DNA of 64,000 nucleotides from Microlunatus antarcticus (GCF_014193425.1 NZ_JACHZG010000001.1:3472001-3536000), one strand, 5' to 3'; shown: positions 8,835 through 17,656, numbered from the stretch's first letter. Notes: generated from the sequence alone by a model not told the origin. Numbers and translations are program-made.

Positions 8835-9565
8835 GGCCGGCCCGGCAACGGGGGCGCGGTCCGGCCGAGGCCGGGGCGGGCCACCTCGACGAGGTCGAGG
8901 GTGCGGCCCTCGCGCAGGGCCGCCTTGACCCCGTTCGCGTACGTCTCGACGTAGCGCTGCCCGCTGAGCTCCTGGATCGCGGCCATCACCTGGTCGGTCA
9001 CGTGCCGCAGCACGTCGCGGTCGTTGCCCGCGCCGGCGTACGCGCTGAAGTCGAGCGGCTCGCCGAAGCGGACCACGGCGCGATGCAGGCTCGGCGGTCG
9101 CGTGTGCTGCACCCCGACGGGGATCACGGGGACCCCGGTCGCCAGGGCCAGCCTCGCCACCCCGGTCCGGCCGCGGTAGAGCCGGCCGTCCGGCGAGCGC
9201 GTGCCCTCGGGGAAGATGCCGACGACCTTCCCCTCGCGGAGCGCGTCGAGGACGACGTCCATGCTCGAGGCGCTGGCCCGCCCGCCCGTCCGGTCCATCG
9301 GCAGGATGCCGACCGCCCGGACGAACCAGGCCACCACCCGCGAGACCGGACCGCGGCCGACGAACAGCTCGGCCTTGGCCGGGAACGTCATCGTCCGCGG
9401 CAGCATCGCCGGGATCACCAGGGTGTCCCAGCCCGAGATGTGGTTGCCCGCTAGGAGCGCGCCGCCGGTGGCGGGGACGCGCTCGGAGCCGACGACCCGC
9501 GGTCGCACCAGCACGCGGATCAGGGGCTTGAACAGCGCGCCCTTGAAGAACGTGTAGTACGACAT
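8831..9565 (-). CDS. 1-acylglycerol-3-phosphate O-acyltransferase family protein (PlsC-like), shorter copy
   Basis: This 244-residue acyltransferase has NHISGWD (His42-Asp47) and FPEGTRS (about 118-124), the catalytic and phosphate-binding motifs of the PlsC family. The ATG at 9565 is supported by GGAGG five bases upstream. It is first in a two-gene operon, overlapping its paralogue by 4 bp. The two proteins share a close layout (for example FGEPLDFS and ELSGQxYV), so they are likely a tandem duplication that has diverged. Role in phosphatidate or mannolipid assembly is inferred from family and the nearby PimB gene. Confidence 0.88.
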   Translation of the reverse strand: MSYYTFFKGALFKPLIRVLVRPRVVGSERVPATGGALLAGNHISGWDTLVIPAMLPRTMTFPAKAELFVGRGPVSRVVAWFVRAVGILPMDRTGGRASASSMDVVLDALREGKVVGIFPEGTRSPDGRLYRGRTGVARLALATGVPVIPVGVQHTRPPSLHRAVVRFGEPLDFSAYAGAGNDRDVLRHVTDQVMAAIQELSGQRYVETYANGVKAALREGRTLDLVEVARPGLGRTAPPLPGRP

Positions 9566-9634
9566 CTCGACCTCCGTGGCGCGGCCCCGCACCACGACGG
9601 GCGGGTGGCAGAACCCTAGTGCGAGCATGCCCGG

Positions 9635-10426
9635 ATGGATGTTGCCGCACTCCTCGCCCAGGCACCCGAGGCCGCCGAGGTCGACCCGCGCGCCGCCCCG
9701 TACGCCGGTGGTCCCGCGGACGGCCCGCCGGTGCTGGTCGTGCACGGCTTCTCCGGCTCGCCGCGCTCGATGCGCCCCTGGGCCGAGGACCTGGCCGCGC
9801 ACGGCTTCCGGGTCGACCTCCCCCGCCTGCCCGGCCACGGGACGAGCTGGCGCGAGCTGAACGTGACGGGCTGGCCGGACTGGTACGCGGCGGCCGAGCG
9901 CGCGCTCCTGCGCCTGGCCGACGCGACCGGACGGCGCGTCGGCATCGGCGGGCTGTCGATGGGCGGGGCCCTCGCGCTCCGGCTGGCGCAGCGGCACCCC
10001 GACCTCGTCCACGGCCTCGTGCTGGTGAACCCGGTGGTCAACATCGTGGACCCGCGCCTCAAGGTGCTGCGCCTGATCCGGCTCGTGACGCCCTCGCTCG
10101 GCGGCATCGCGGGCGACGTCGCGAAGCCCGGCGCCGACGAGGGCGGCTACGGCCGGACGCCGCTGCACGCGCTCGCCTCGCAGCGGCACCTGTGGGCGGC
10201 GGTGCGCCTCGAGCTCGCTGACGTGCGAACGCCGCTGCTCGTCTACCGGTCCCGGCAGGACCACGTCGCGGACCCGTCGTCGGTGGCGCTGATCCAGGCG
10301 TCCACGACCTCGCCGGACCGGACGTTCGTGGTGCTCGAGCGCAGCTACCATGTAGCCACGCTCGACCACGAGGCGCACACGATCTTCGCGGGCAGCGTGG
10401 ACTTCTTCACCCGCCTGGCCGGGTGA
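9635..10426 (+). CDS. Alpha/beta hydrolase (carboxylesterase / monoacylglycerol lipase type)
   Basis: This 263-residue serine hydrolase has the nucleophile elbow GLSMGG with Ser108, an oxyanion-type HGFSGSP near 37-43, a candidate acid in RQDHVADP (about 207) and His in SYHVATLD (about 236). This layout matches Est30-like carboxylesterases and monoglyceride lipases. No signal peptide is seen, so it acts in the cytoplasm or at the membrane. It diverges from the PlsC pair, and the next gene begins within 40 bp. The natural ester is not known. Confidence 0.87.
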   Translation: MDVAALLAQAPEAAEVDPRAAPYAGGPADGPPVLVVHGFSGSPRSMRPWAEDLAAHGFRVDLPRLPGHGTSWRELNVTGWPDWYAAAERALLRLADATGRRVGIGGLSMGGALALRLAQRHPDLVHGLVLVNPVVNIVDPRLKVLRLIRLVTPSLGGIAGDVAKPGADEGGYGRTPLHALASQRHLWAAVRLELADVRTPLLVYRSRQDHVADPSSVALIQASTTSPDRTFVVLERSYHVATLDHEAHTIFAGSVDFFTRLAG

Positions 10427-10458
10427 GCGGTGTTCGCCGGAGCCGGGAAGGGTCACCG

Positions 10459-10962
10459 ATGGCGGAGCAGGACGACGACCGCGAGTCGGTCGACCGCGCC
10501 TTCGCCGAGCTGGTGGCCGGCTACCACCTCACCGCCGAGCACCCCGCCGAGCCGCGGCTGGCCCTCGGGCTGAGCGGCGACCTCGCCACCACCGACGACC
10601 GGGCCGACACCGGCGACGCCACGGAGCCCGCTCCCCCGCCCGTGATCCCGCTCGTCCCGCCTCGCCCCGAGCTCGTGCAGCCGCTCGCGTGGCGCGCGAG
10701 CCCGGCACCCGCCCCGACGCCCGACGAGCGCTACGTGCCCGACCCGCTCCCGCCGCTGGGGCGGCCCCGGACGCCCGCGCTGGTGGGGTGGACCGCCGTG
10801 CTGCTCTCCGCGGTGGTCGTCCTCGCTGCGGGCTTCGGCCTGCGGCTGCCGACCTGGCTCGGCTACCTCGCCGTCACGTGCTTCATCGTCGGCTCGGTCG
10901 TCCTGCTGACCCAGCTCCCGCGCCACCGCCCGCCGGACGCGGGCGACGGCGCGGTCCTCTGA
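10459..10962 (+). CDS. Hypothetical membrane protein with acidic, proline-rich N-terminus
   Basis: I do not recognise this 167-residue protein. The N-terminal two thirds are acidic and proline-rich (residues 1-105). Two hydrophobic helices follow near 115-135 and 140-157. The ATG at 10459 is chosen for the GGGAAGGG six bases upstream. A GTG at 10423 overlapping the hydrolase stop is possible but less well supported. It probably forms an operon with the hydrolase. It ends 7 bp from the convergent kinase gene. Confidence 0.75.
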   Translation: MAEQDDDRESVDRAFAELVAGYHLTAEHPAEPRLALGLSGDLATTDDRADTGDATEPAPPPVIPLVPPRPELVQPLAWRASPAPAPTPDERYVPDPLPPLGRPRTPALVGWTAVLLSAVVVLAAGFGLRLPTWLGYLAVTCFIVGSVVLLTQLPRHRPPDAGDGAVL

Positions 10963-10969
10963 CCCAACT

Positions 10970-12079
10970 TCAGGCGCTGAGCTGGCGGCGGCGGGCTCGC
11001 GCCTCGCTGCCGAGCTGACGCACGGAACGTTCCCGCCGACGCTTGCGCCGGCGCGGCCAGAAGCCGAAGCGCGCCGAGTCCGGCGGCTCGAGGAGGGCGA
11101 GCCGGGCCAGGTCCGCCGCCCCGACCAGACCGGCGTCGTTCCGGAACTTCGCCAGCTCCAGCCGCGCGTACGTGCGGAAGCCGCGACCCGACAGCGTCGC
11201 CTGGAACGCCTCGCGCGCCGGTCCGACGAGCAGCTCGCCCGCGGCGCTGACCCCGCCGCCGATCACGACGACCTCGGGGTCGAGCCCGGCGACCACGTTC
11301 GCGATGCCCAGGCCCAGCCACGTGCCGACGTCAGCGAGCAGGCGTACGGCCACCGGGTCGCCCGCCATCGCGGCCGCCGTGACGTGGGGTCCGGTGAGCG
11401 CCTCCGGGCCCACGCCGAGGGCGACCCGCAGGTGCGCGGCCTCGGGACCGCCGGCGCCCAGCAGCGCCCGCGCCTCGCGCACCAGGGCGTTGCCGGAGGC
11501 GTACTGCTCCCAGCAGCCGCGGTTGCCGCACTCGCACGGGTGCCCGCCGGGCACCGAGGTCATGTGGCCCCACTCGCCGGCCATGCCGTACGTGCCTCGG
11601 AACAGTGCGCCGTTGATCACGAGCCCGCCGCCGATACCGGTCCCCAGGGTGAGGCAGACCATGACCGACGAGCCGGCGCCCGCCCCGAAGCGGTACTCCG
11701 ACCAGGCGGCCGCGTTCGCGTCGTTGTCGACGATGAGCGGGAGGTTGATGCGGCGGCCGAGCGCGGCCCGCAGGGGCTCGTCGCGCCAGGCCAGGTGCGG
11801 GCTGAAGCGGACGACCGACTGGGTGTTGTCGACCCACCCCGCCGCGCCGATGCCGACGGCCTCGACCGCGTGGCGCTCCCGCAGGCGGTTCACGGCGTCG
11901 ACGATCGCGTCCTCGACGGCCTGGGGGTCGTGCGACGGCGTGGGCACCTGCGAGCGCTCGAGGACCCGGCCGGCCTCGTCGACCACGCCTGCGGCGACCT
12001 TGGTGCCCCCGATGTCGACGCCGACGCTGAGCCGTTCCGGGAGGGGTCGGGCCGGGCGGGCCGGGCGGGGCTGCCGCAC
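10970..12079 (-). CDS. ROK family glucokinase with basic C-terminal tail
   Basis: This kinase phosphorylates glucose or a related sugar using ATP (or polyphosphate in some actinobacteria). The N-terminal phosphate motif is VGVDIGGTKVAAGVVDEAG. The ROK zinc motif is CECGNRGCWEQYASG. The catalytic Asp lies in LIVDNDANAAAWSE. The C-terminal 35 residues are Arg-rich (RRRKRRRERS), unusual in the family. The start is uncertain: GTG 12079 is used, but a CTG at 12103 overlapping the previous stop is also possible. It lies in the minus-strand run with the SRPBCC and PimB-like genes. Confidence 0.88.
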   Translation of the reverse strand: MRQPRPARPARPLPERLSVGVDIGGTKVAAGVVDEAGRVLERSQVPTPSHDPQAVEDAIVDAVNRLRERHAVEAVGIGAAGWVDNTQSVVRFSPHLAWRDEPLRAALGRRINLPLIVDNDANAAAWSEYRFGAGAGSSVMVCLTLGTGIGGGLVINGALFRGTYGMAGEWGHMTSVPGGHPCECGNRGCWEQYASGNALVREARALLGAGGPEAAHLRVALGVGPEALTGPHVTAAAMAGDPVAVRLLADVGTWLGLGIANVVAGLDPEVVVIGGGVSAAGELLVGPAREAFQATLSGRGFRTYARLELAKFRNDAGLVGAADLARLALLEPPDSARFGFWPRRRKRRRERSVRQLGSEARARRRQLSA

Positions 12080-12099
12080 GGCGGCGGGCCGCGCGGTGC

Positions 12100-12525
12100 T
12101 CAGCCTTCGACCCGACGCTTGAGCCCGCGGAGCGCACCGTCCACGATCGTCTTCTCCGCCTTGCGGCGCAGCAGCCCGATCATCGGCAGCGAGGTGTCGA
12201 CCGCGAGGGTGTAGGTCACGGTCGTCCGGCCGCGGTCGGCGCCCAGGACGTACGACCCGTCCATGGCGGTCAGGCGGCCGCCGCGGACGAGGTGCCACGA
12301 CACGCGGTCGGGCGCCCAGTCGTACGCGAGCACGTAGGTGTCGGAGAAGAGCGGGTGGGCCAGCACCATCTCGACCTCGTCGGCCACCCCGTCGGTCTCG
12401 GCGAGGACGGTGGCGCGCTCCATCGAGTCGACCCAGGCCGGGTAGGCGTCGAAGTCGGCGATCACCGCCATGACCGCGTCGGGCTCGGCGTCGATGACGA
12501 CGCTGGAGCTCGTCTGCCCTGGCAC
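12100..12525 (-). CDS. SRPBCC (START-like) family protein
   Basis: This 141-residue protein has the helix-grip fold pattern of the polyketide cyclase / SRPBCC family, with a hydrophobic ligand cavity. The start SSSVVIDAEPDAVMAVIADFDAYPAW is typical. Mycobacteria carry similar small SRPBCC genes (Rv2185c type) near PimB, which fits the neighbours here. The GTG at 12525 has TACCCT six bases upstream, suggesting a promoter inside the 3' end of the PimB-like gene and a leaderless start. The ligand is unknown. Confidence 0.83.
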   Translation of the reverse strand: MPGQTSSSVVIDAEPDAVMAVIADFDAYPAWVDSMERATVLAETDGVADEVEMVLAHPLFSDTYVLAYDWAPDRVSWHLVRGGRLTAMDGSYVLGADRGRTTVTYTLAVDTSLPMIGLLRRKAEKTIVDGALRGLKRRVEG

Positions 12526-12529
12526 CGCC

Positions 12530-13657
12530 TCAGGGTACGGGATCGGCGTCGAGGGCGAGTGCCGCGCGGAGCGTGCTCCGGGCCGGCCCGAGACCGAAGC
12601 GTTCCGCCACCAGGCCCCGGCCCCGCTCCCCGGCCGCGGCCGCGGCGACCGGGTCCCCGAGGAGCTCCAGGAGCGCCCGGGTCCACGCCCCCGCGTCGTT
12701 CCCGGGCAGCACCCGACCGCTGACCCCGTCGAGGACCGTCTCGGGCGCCCCGCCGGAGTCGCCGACCAGGACCGGGAGCCCGCAGGCCGCCGCCTCCAGG
12801 GCCGCGAGGCCGAGGCCCTCGGGGTTGAGGCCGGCCCACCGGGTCCGCACCGGCAGGGCGAACACGTGGGCGGCCCGGAGCCGCGCCACCACGCCCGCGG
12901 CGTCGAGGGCGCCGGTGAAGGTCACCGTCCCCGCCGATCCGGGCTGCGCGGCCAGCCGGCGCAGGGCGGGCGCCTGGGGTCCGTCCCCGACCAGCACGAG
13001 CCGCGGGCGCCGGCCGGGCCCCAGGCCGGCCACCACCCCGGGCCACGCGCGCAGGAGGAGGTCGAAGCCCTTCTGCGCCACGAAGCGCCCGACCGCCACG
13101 ACGGTCGGGCTCTCCAGCGCCGCCGGGTTCGGGAGCGGTCGGAAGCGGTCCACGTCCACGGGCGGGGGCAGCCGCAGCAGCCGCGACCGGGCGGCGGGGC
13201 TCAGGGCGGGGGCGATCCGACGCGCGGTGTAGTCCGAGATCGTCGTCAGGTGGTCGCAGGCGTCCCCCACCCGGCGCAGCGCGCTGCGGGCGCCCGGCAC
13301 GGTGGCCCACCAGACCTCGTGGCCGTGGGTGAGCGCGACCACCCGCTCGGCGCCGGCGCGACGCAGGCCCGGCGCGAGCAGGCCGAGCGGCATGGCCGCG
13401 CCGACGACGACGCGGGTGGCGCCGTACGCGCGCAGCAGCTCCGCCGCGCGCCGGGCGACGCGCGGTGTGGGCAGCAGGAGCTCGCCGTGACGCACCACGG
13501 GGAAGGCGCGGTCGGCGTCGGTCGCCTCCGCCCCGGGCGGGCCGGAGGCGAGCACGACGACGTCGTCGTCCACCAGCCGGCAGACGGTCGCCACGAACGA
13601 CTCGATCCCGCCGATCCGCGGCGGGAAGTCGTTGGTCAGCACGAGCGTGGGCGCCAC
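12530..13657 (-). CDS. pimB: GT4 glycosyltransferase, probable PimB-type mannosyltransferase
   Basis: It probably adds a second mannose from GDP-mannose to phosphatidylinositol monomannoside on the cytoplasmic face of the membrane. The N-terminus TNDFPPRIGGIESFV is characteristic of PimB proteins. The GT-B donor region includes VAVGRFVAQKGFDLLLRAWP and the EX7E-like NPEGLGLAALEAAACGLPV. It has 375 residues, a normal length. The GTG at 13657 is 8 bp after the upstream lipoprotein gene's stop. The gene neighbourhood matches pimB in mycobacteria. Other mannolipid transferases are possible. Confidence 0.85.
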   Translation of the reverse strand: MAPTLVLTNDFPPRIGGIESFVATVCRLVDDDVVVLASGPPGAEATDADRAFPVVRHGELLLPTPRVARRAAELLRAYGATRVVVGAAMPLGLLAPGLRRAGAERVVALTHGHEVWWATVPGARSALRRVGDACDHLTTISDYTARRIAPALSPAARSRLLRLPPPVDVDRFRPLPNPAALESPTVVAVGRFVAQKGFDLLLRAWPGVVAGLGPGRRPRLVLVGDGPQAPALRRLAAQPGSAGTVTFTGALDAAGVVARLRAAHVFALPVRTRWAGLNPEGLGLAALEAAACGLPVLVGDSGGAPETVLDGVSGRVLPGNDAGAWTRALLELLGDPVAAAAAGERGRGLVAERFGLGPARSTLRAALALDADPVP

Positions 13658-13665
13658 GGTCCGGC

Positions 13666-14943
13666 TCAGCCCCGCCGGTCGGCGGCCGCGCGCTCCGACG
13701 CCCCGCGCCACCAGCGCACGACGGTGGCCTCGTCGACCCCGAGCGTCGACCGGGCGGCGGCGGAGACCGTGGCCCCGCCGTCCAGCGCGCGGTAGAAGCG
13801 GCCCAGGTCCTCGTCGCCCCGGTGCTCGGCGACGGCGAGGCAGACCAGCCAGGCCTGCGCGTACGCCGCTGTGACCTCCGGCCCGCCCGCGGTGAAGGCC
13901 GCGTCGGCCGGCAGCCGGGTCGGCGGCGCACCACCGGGGAGCACGGCGAGCTCGCTGCGGCGCTGGTCGGGGTGCGCCTCGAGCGCGACGTGCTCGGCCA
14001 GCCCCTCCACCGCCCACAGCGGCGCGGCCGAGGTGGCGGAGGAGGTGGCGACGTGCACCGTCTCGTGGGTCAGCGTCGTCCCGAGCTCGGCCTCGGGGTC
14101 GCGCGCGGTCGCCGGGTTGACCACGACCCGGACGGCCGAGGCCGTCGTCGGTCCCTCGGGCCGGGTGACCGCCGCGGTCGTCGCGTACGCCGACGGTGCG
14201 CCGCCGAGGACGCGGGCGAAGTCGTCGCCGCTGCCGGGAACCTCCACGACCAGGCCCCCGTCCCAGTCCCGGCGCAGCACCGCGGGCAGGTGGTCGTGGG
14301 CGTCCGCCGCGGCCCGGGTGGCCAGCGCGGCCCAGCGCGGCGCGTCCTGCCCGGGACCGACGAGGACCGTGACGTCCCCGCGGGTCACGCGGGTGACCGG
14401 GGCCAGCCACCAGATCGGCACGGCGGGGCTGTCGAGCGTGCTGCCGTCGTCGGTGCCCGCCAGGCGTACGCCGTCCGGGCCGGGGACCAGCGTCAGCCAG
14501 ACCGAGGAGGTCGCGTCCGCCCGTTCGCCGGCGAGGCGCCAGCCGACACTCGCCTGCACGACCCGGGCCTCCGCACCGAGCTCGGCGCGGCGGTCTGTGG
14601 GCAGGTCCTGCTCGGCACCGGTCAGGCGGACGCGCAGCCGCGTGGGACGCAGCGCGACGAGGTTGTCGAAGAGGAGGGTGGAACGACCCGCGAAGCCGGC
14701 GACCGGAGCCGTTCCGGCGTCCCAGCCCGTACGGTCCCCGGCCCGTCCGGCCGCGAAGAGGCGGTCGAGCGCGGTCTGGGCGTCGGGCGTGGCGGGACGG
14801 CTCGAGCCGGTCGTGGGAGCGGCAGCGGCGGTGGACGGCGCCGTCGCCGGCACGGTCGGGCTGGACCGAGGCGGTGAGCACGCGCCGACGCCGAGCGCCA
14901 GGACGACGGCCAGGAACCCGGCGCTGGTGCGCCGGGCGATCAC
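13666..14943 (-). CDS. Lipoprotein with HExxH metalloprotease-like motif
   Basis: The N-terminus is a lipoprotein signal ending in VGACSPP (Cys22). A Ser/Thr/Pro/Ala linker follows to about residue 55. Near residue 293 is HETVH, the zinc-binding HExxH pattern, followed by WAVEGLAEHVALE, which provides the downstream Glu as in gluzincins. I infer an outer-leaflet metallopeptidase-like protein, but the family is not certain. The GTG at 14943 is 13 bp after the NlpC/P60 gene's stop, so they share a transcript. It has 425 residues. Confidence 0.75.
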   Translation of the reverse strand: MIARRTSAGFLAVVLALGVGACSPPRSSPTVPATAPSTAAAAPTTGSSRPATPDAQTALDRLFAAGRAGDRTGWDAGTAPVAGFAGRSTLLFDNLVALRPTRLRVRLTGAEQDLPTDRRAELGAEARVVQASVGWRLAGERADATSSVWLTLVPGPDGVRLAGTDDGSTLDSPAVPIWWLAPVTRVTRGDVTVLVGPGQDAPRWAALATRAAADAHDHLPAVLRRDWDGGLVVEVPGSGDDFARVLGGAPSAYATTAAVTRPEGPTTASAVRVVVNPATARDPEAELGTTLTHETVHVATSSATSAAPLWAVEGLAEHVALEAHPDQRRSELAVLPGGAPPTRLPADAAFTAGGPEVTAAYAQAWLVCLAVAEHRGDEDLGRFYRALDGGATVSAAARSTLGVDEATVVRWWRGASERAAADRRG

Positions 14944-14956
14944 CAGGGGCCGAGGA

Positions 14957-16021
14957 TCAGGCGGGACGACGCGCGCCGGCGAACGGCATCGAGTCGAGCT
15001 TGGCGTACTTGACGACGGTGCCCGAGTGGGGCGCGTGGATGATCGTGCCGTTGCCGACGTACATCGCGACGTGGCTGATGCCGCCGTAGTAGAAGACGAG
15101 GTCGCCCGGCTTGAGGTCGGACTTGGCGATGGCGCGGCCGTTCTTGAACTGGGCCTGCGAGGTGCGGTTGATGCTGACGCCCGCGGCCTTCCAGGCGCCA
15201 AGCGTGAGGCCGGAGCAGTCGAACGAGCTCGGGCCGGTGGCACCGAAGCTGTAGGGCTTGCCGAGCTGCTTGACCGCCCAGGCGAGCGCCGCCTCGCCCT
15301 TCGAGTTGTCCGCCGTCGAGGAGGCCGGGGTCTCGGGCGTGGTGCCGAGCGCGCTCTCCGCGAGGGTCTGCGCGTCCGAGGTCTGCTTCTGGTCCTGCGC
15401 GGCGAGCGTCTGCTGCTGCTCGGTCGTGAGCTTGGCCAGCACGGCCTTGGCCTCGGTCAGCTTCTTGTCGGAGCCGGCCTTCAGCGTCTCGAGATCGGTC
15501 TCCTTCTTCTCCAGCGCGACGAGCTCGGTCTGCTGCGACTTCTGGAGGTCGGCGAGACCGGCCCGCTGCTGCTGGAAGTCCTGGAGGACCTTGTTCTGGT
15601 TGGAGCCGACCTTCTCGATCGTGGAGACCTGGGAGAGGAAGCCCTCGGTGTCGGAGTCGAGGAGCAGCTGGGCCGCCGTGTCGACGTTCCGGTCCTGGAA
15701 CTGCGCCAGCGCGGCCTGCCCGACCTGCTTGCGCAGCGCGTCGACCTTCTGCGACTGCGCCTGGGCGTCCTGCTGCTTGAGCGCGAGGTCGGCCTTCGAG
15801 GCGTCGACCTGCTGCTTGATCGCGAGGTAGTCCTGGTCCAGCGCCTCGGCGTCGACCTGCAGCTGCTCGATCTGGGCCTTGGCCTCGGCGATCGTCACGG
15901 CGGGGTCGGCGGAGGCGGTGCTGACGGGGCCGGCGAACATCACAGCGCCGAGCGCCAGGCTCGTGAGCCCCAGCGCCGCCACACGGGCGGTCGCTCTGGT
16001 CTCGCGGTGGCGTGGGAACAC
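14957..16021 (-). CDS. Secreted NlpC/P60 (C40) peptidoglycan endopeptidase with coiled coil
   Basis: It is predicted to cleave peptide stems of peptidoglycan outside the cell. A signal peptide covers about residues 1-40. A long coiled coil rich in Gln and Lys follows (about 45-215), of the kind that regulates RipA/RipC-like hydrolases. The C-terminal C40 domain holds the nucleophile Cys in SFDCSGLT, His in ISHVAMYVG and a third polar residue in IIHAPHSG. The GTG at 16021 has AAGGGG about 10 bases upstream; a longer start at 16171 is rejected because it would place about 50 polar residues before the signal peptide. The gene has a long structured leader. Confidence 0.9.
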   Translation of the reverse strand: MFPRHRETRATARVAALGLTSLALGAVMFAGPVSTASADPAVTIAEAKAQIEQLQVDAEALDQDYLAIKQQVDASKADLALKQQDAQAQSQKVDALRKQVGQAALAQFQDRNVDTAAQLLLDSDTEGFLSQVSTIEKVGSNQNKVLQDFQQQRAGLADLQKSQQTELVALEKKETDLETLKAGSDKKLTEAKAVLAKLTTEQQQTLAAQDQKQTSDAQTLAESALGTTPETPASSTADNSKGEAALAWAVKQLGKPYSFGATGPSSFDCSGLTLGAWKAAGVSINRTSQAQFKNGRAIAKSDLKPGDLVFYYGGISHVAMYVGNGTIIHAPHSGTVVKYAKLDSMPFAGARRPA

Positions 16022-16236
16022 GCGGACTAACCCCTTCGTCTGACGGCACCCGACCCGCCTGCGCGCACGCTGACGGCCCGGATCGGCCCTGTGAACCAGG
16101 CTCACCTGGACCCCGATGTCTCCAGTGTGCCCGAGTCTGACGAGGGGCACCCCGGGAACGGGGCAATTCACAGCGTTGCCGGAGCGTGATCGACACCCTT
16201 GTCATCAGGGTTCGTCAACCGTTCAAGTGCTCCGGC
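16022..16236 (-). promoter_or_regulatory. Structured 5' leader of the NlpC/P60 gene
   Basis: From the predicted start near 16236 the mRNA has about 215 untranslated bases. It can form CCGGAGC...GCTCCGG enclosing ACCCT/AGGGT, then a GCCCCG...CGGGGT hairpin, then GTGCCC...GGGCAC. In actinobacteria c-di-AMP (ydaO-type) riboswitches precede cell-wall hydrolase genes, but the conserved CAGCTAACCT core is not seen here. It may be a divergent riboswitch or another leader element. Confidence 0.4.
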
Positions 16237-16242
16237 TGACTC

Positions 16243-16271
16243 AGGCTAGGTCACGATTTGGTCACTGGCAA
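16243..16271 (-). promoter_or_regulatory. Promoter of the NlpC/P60 gene
   Basis: On the minus strand TTGCCA (16271-16266), 17 bases and TAGCCT (16248-16243) form a sigma-70-like promoter just after the stop codon of the preceding small gene. It predicts a start near 16236. Confidence 0.6.
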
Positions 16272-16278
16272 ACCCCGC

Positions 16279-16572
16279 CTAACCTTCCGATCCCGTCACG
16301 AAGCCGGTAAAAATGTCCCGCTCGTCGAGCCCCTCCCAGTCCGCGCGGCCCGGGGACGACACGCTCCGGACGGGCCGCGCGCTCGGGACGAGGCGCAGCG
16401 GCGGTACCAGCCCGGACCTGGCGAGCGCCGACAGGGCCTGCTGCTCGTCCCCGTCGAGGTCGACCCGCGGCCCGGGGATCCCGAGCAGGACGGTCACCAC
16501 GCAGTCCGTGCAGGCCGGCCCTCGGGCCGAGCAGCTGTCGCAGTCCACGTGCAAGGTGCTCCCCTGGCTCAT
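16279..16572 (-). CDS. Small cysteine-rich protein of unknown function
   Basis: This 97-residue protein begins with a Cys cluster, CDSCSARGPACTDCVVTVLL (about residues 9-28), that could bind zinc or an iron-sulfur centre. The rest is polar with no membrane segment. The ATG at 16572 has GGGGAGGA upstream. Similar small proteins with this N-terminal pattern occur in actinobacteria, as I recall, but no function is known to me. It precedes the NlpC/P60 gene, which has its own promoter. Confidence 0.75.
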   Translation of the reverse strand: MSQGSTLHVDCDSCSARGPACTDCVVTVLLGIPGPRVDLDGDEQQALSALARSGLVPPLRLVPSARPVRSVSSPGRADWEGLDERDIFTGFVTGSEG

Positions 16573-16746
16573 CGCGGTCCTCCCCTTCGAGCCGGTGGTC
16601 CCGGCGTCCTGAGTGGTGCTCGGTGTGGTGCTTCGGTGTGGTGCTCGGGCGACGATCTGGTCGGCGGGCGGTGACGTCCCCTCACGCCACCGCCCGCCGA
16701 AGAACACTCTGACCACCCCCACTGACACTCCTGCGAGACTCGGCCC

Positions 16747-17595
16747 GTGAGCACCCCCGACCCGGACCCGGCCGCCCGTCCCGCCGACGGTCCGGAGGCG
16801 CCCCGGGAGACGTACTCCCACGGGCACCACCCCTCGGTCCTCGCCTCCCACGGCCGCCGGACCGCCGAGACCTCCGCGGCGTACCTGCTCCCCCACCTGC
16901 GTCCCACCGACGTCCTGCTCGACGTCGGGGCCGGGCCCGGGACGATCACCGCCGACCTCGCCACCCGCGTCGCCCGGGTCGTGGGCCTCGACCCGGCCCA
17001 GGCCGCCGTCACCGCCGCGCGTGAGCTCGTGACACGCCGCGGGCTGACGAACGTCCGCATCGACACGGGCGACGTGTACGCGCTGGACGCCCCCGACGGC
17101 ACGTACGACGTCGTCCACGCCCACCAGGTGCTCCAGCACCTGGCCGACCCGGTCGCCGCGCTGCGCGAGATGCGCCGCGTCTGCCGCCCGGGCGGTCTCG
17201 TCGCCGTCCGCGACGCCGACTACGCGACCATGAGCTGGTTCCCCGAGAGCGCCGGGCTGACCCGCTGGCTCGCCCTCTACGAGGACCTCGCGCGCCGCAA
17301 CGGAGGCGAGCCGGACGCGGGCCGGCGGCTGAAGGCGTGGGCCCTCGAGGCCGGCTTCACCGACGTCACGGCCTCGGGATCGGTCTGGTGCTACGCCTCC
17401 GCCGAGGACCTCGCCTGGTGGACGGGGACCTGGGCCGAGCGCCTCACCGAGTCGTCCTTCGCCACCTCCGCGCTGGGGCACGGGCTCGCGGACACCGCCG
17501 AGCTCGAGCACCTCGCCGAGGCCTGGCGCACCTTCGGCGCGGACCCGCGGGCCTGGTTCCTGGTGCCGCACGGCGAGGTCCTCGCCCGGGCCTGA
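16747..17595 (+). CDS. Class I SAM-dependent methyltransferase
   Basis: This 282-residue enzyme has a Rossmann methyltransferase core. Motif I is LLDVGAGPGTITADLA (about residues 58-73), motif II VVGLDPAQ, and the post-motif region DVVHAHQVLQHLADPVAALREMRRVCRPGG is typical of UbiE/Methyltransf_11 proteins. The GTG at 16747 follows GAGACT by six bases, a weak leaderless pattern. It stands alone. The methyl acceptor cannot be inferred. Confidence 0.87.
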   Translation: MSTPDPDPAARPADGPEAPRETYSHGHHPSVLASHGRRTAETSAAYLLPHLRPTDVLLDVGAGPGTITADLATRVARVVGLDPAQAAVTAARELVTRRGLTNVRIDTGDVYALDAPDGTYDVVHAHQVLQHLADPVAALREMRRVCRPGGLVAVRDADYATMSWFPESAGLTRWLALYEDLARRNGGEPDAGRRLKAWALEAGFTDVTASGSVWCYASAEDLAWWTGTWAERLTESSFATSALGHGLADTAELEHLAEAWRTFGADPRAWFLVPHGEVLARA

Positions 17596-17656
17596 CGACC
17601 CCGGGGTGCCCCCCGGCCACCCCGCTCCCCCGACCTCCCACGAACCCCGCTCCAGG

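Noticed and set aside
16022-16236. Firm call of a ydaO c-di-AMP riboswitch
   Set aside because: The conserved core was not found by eye; kept only as a structured leader.
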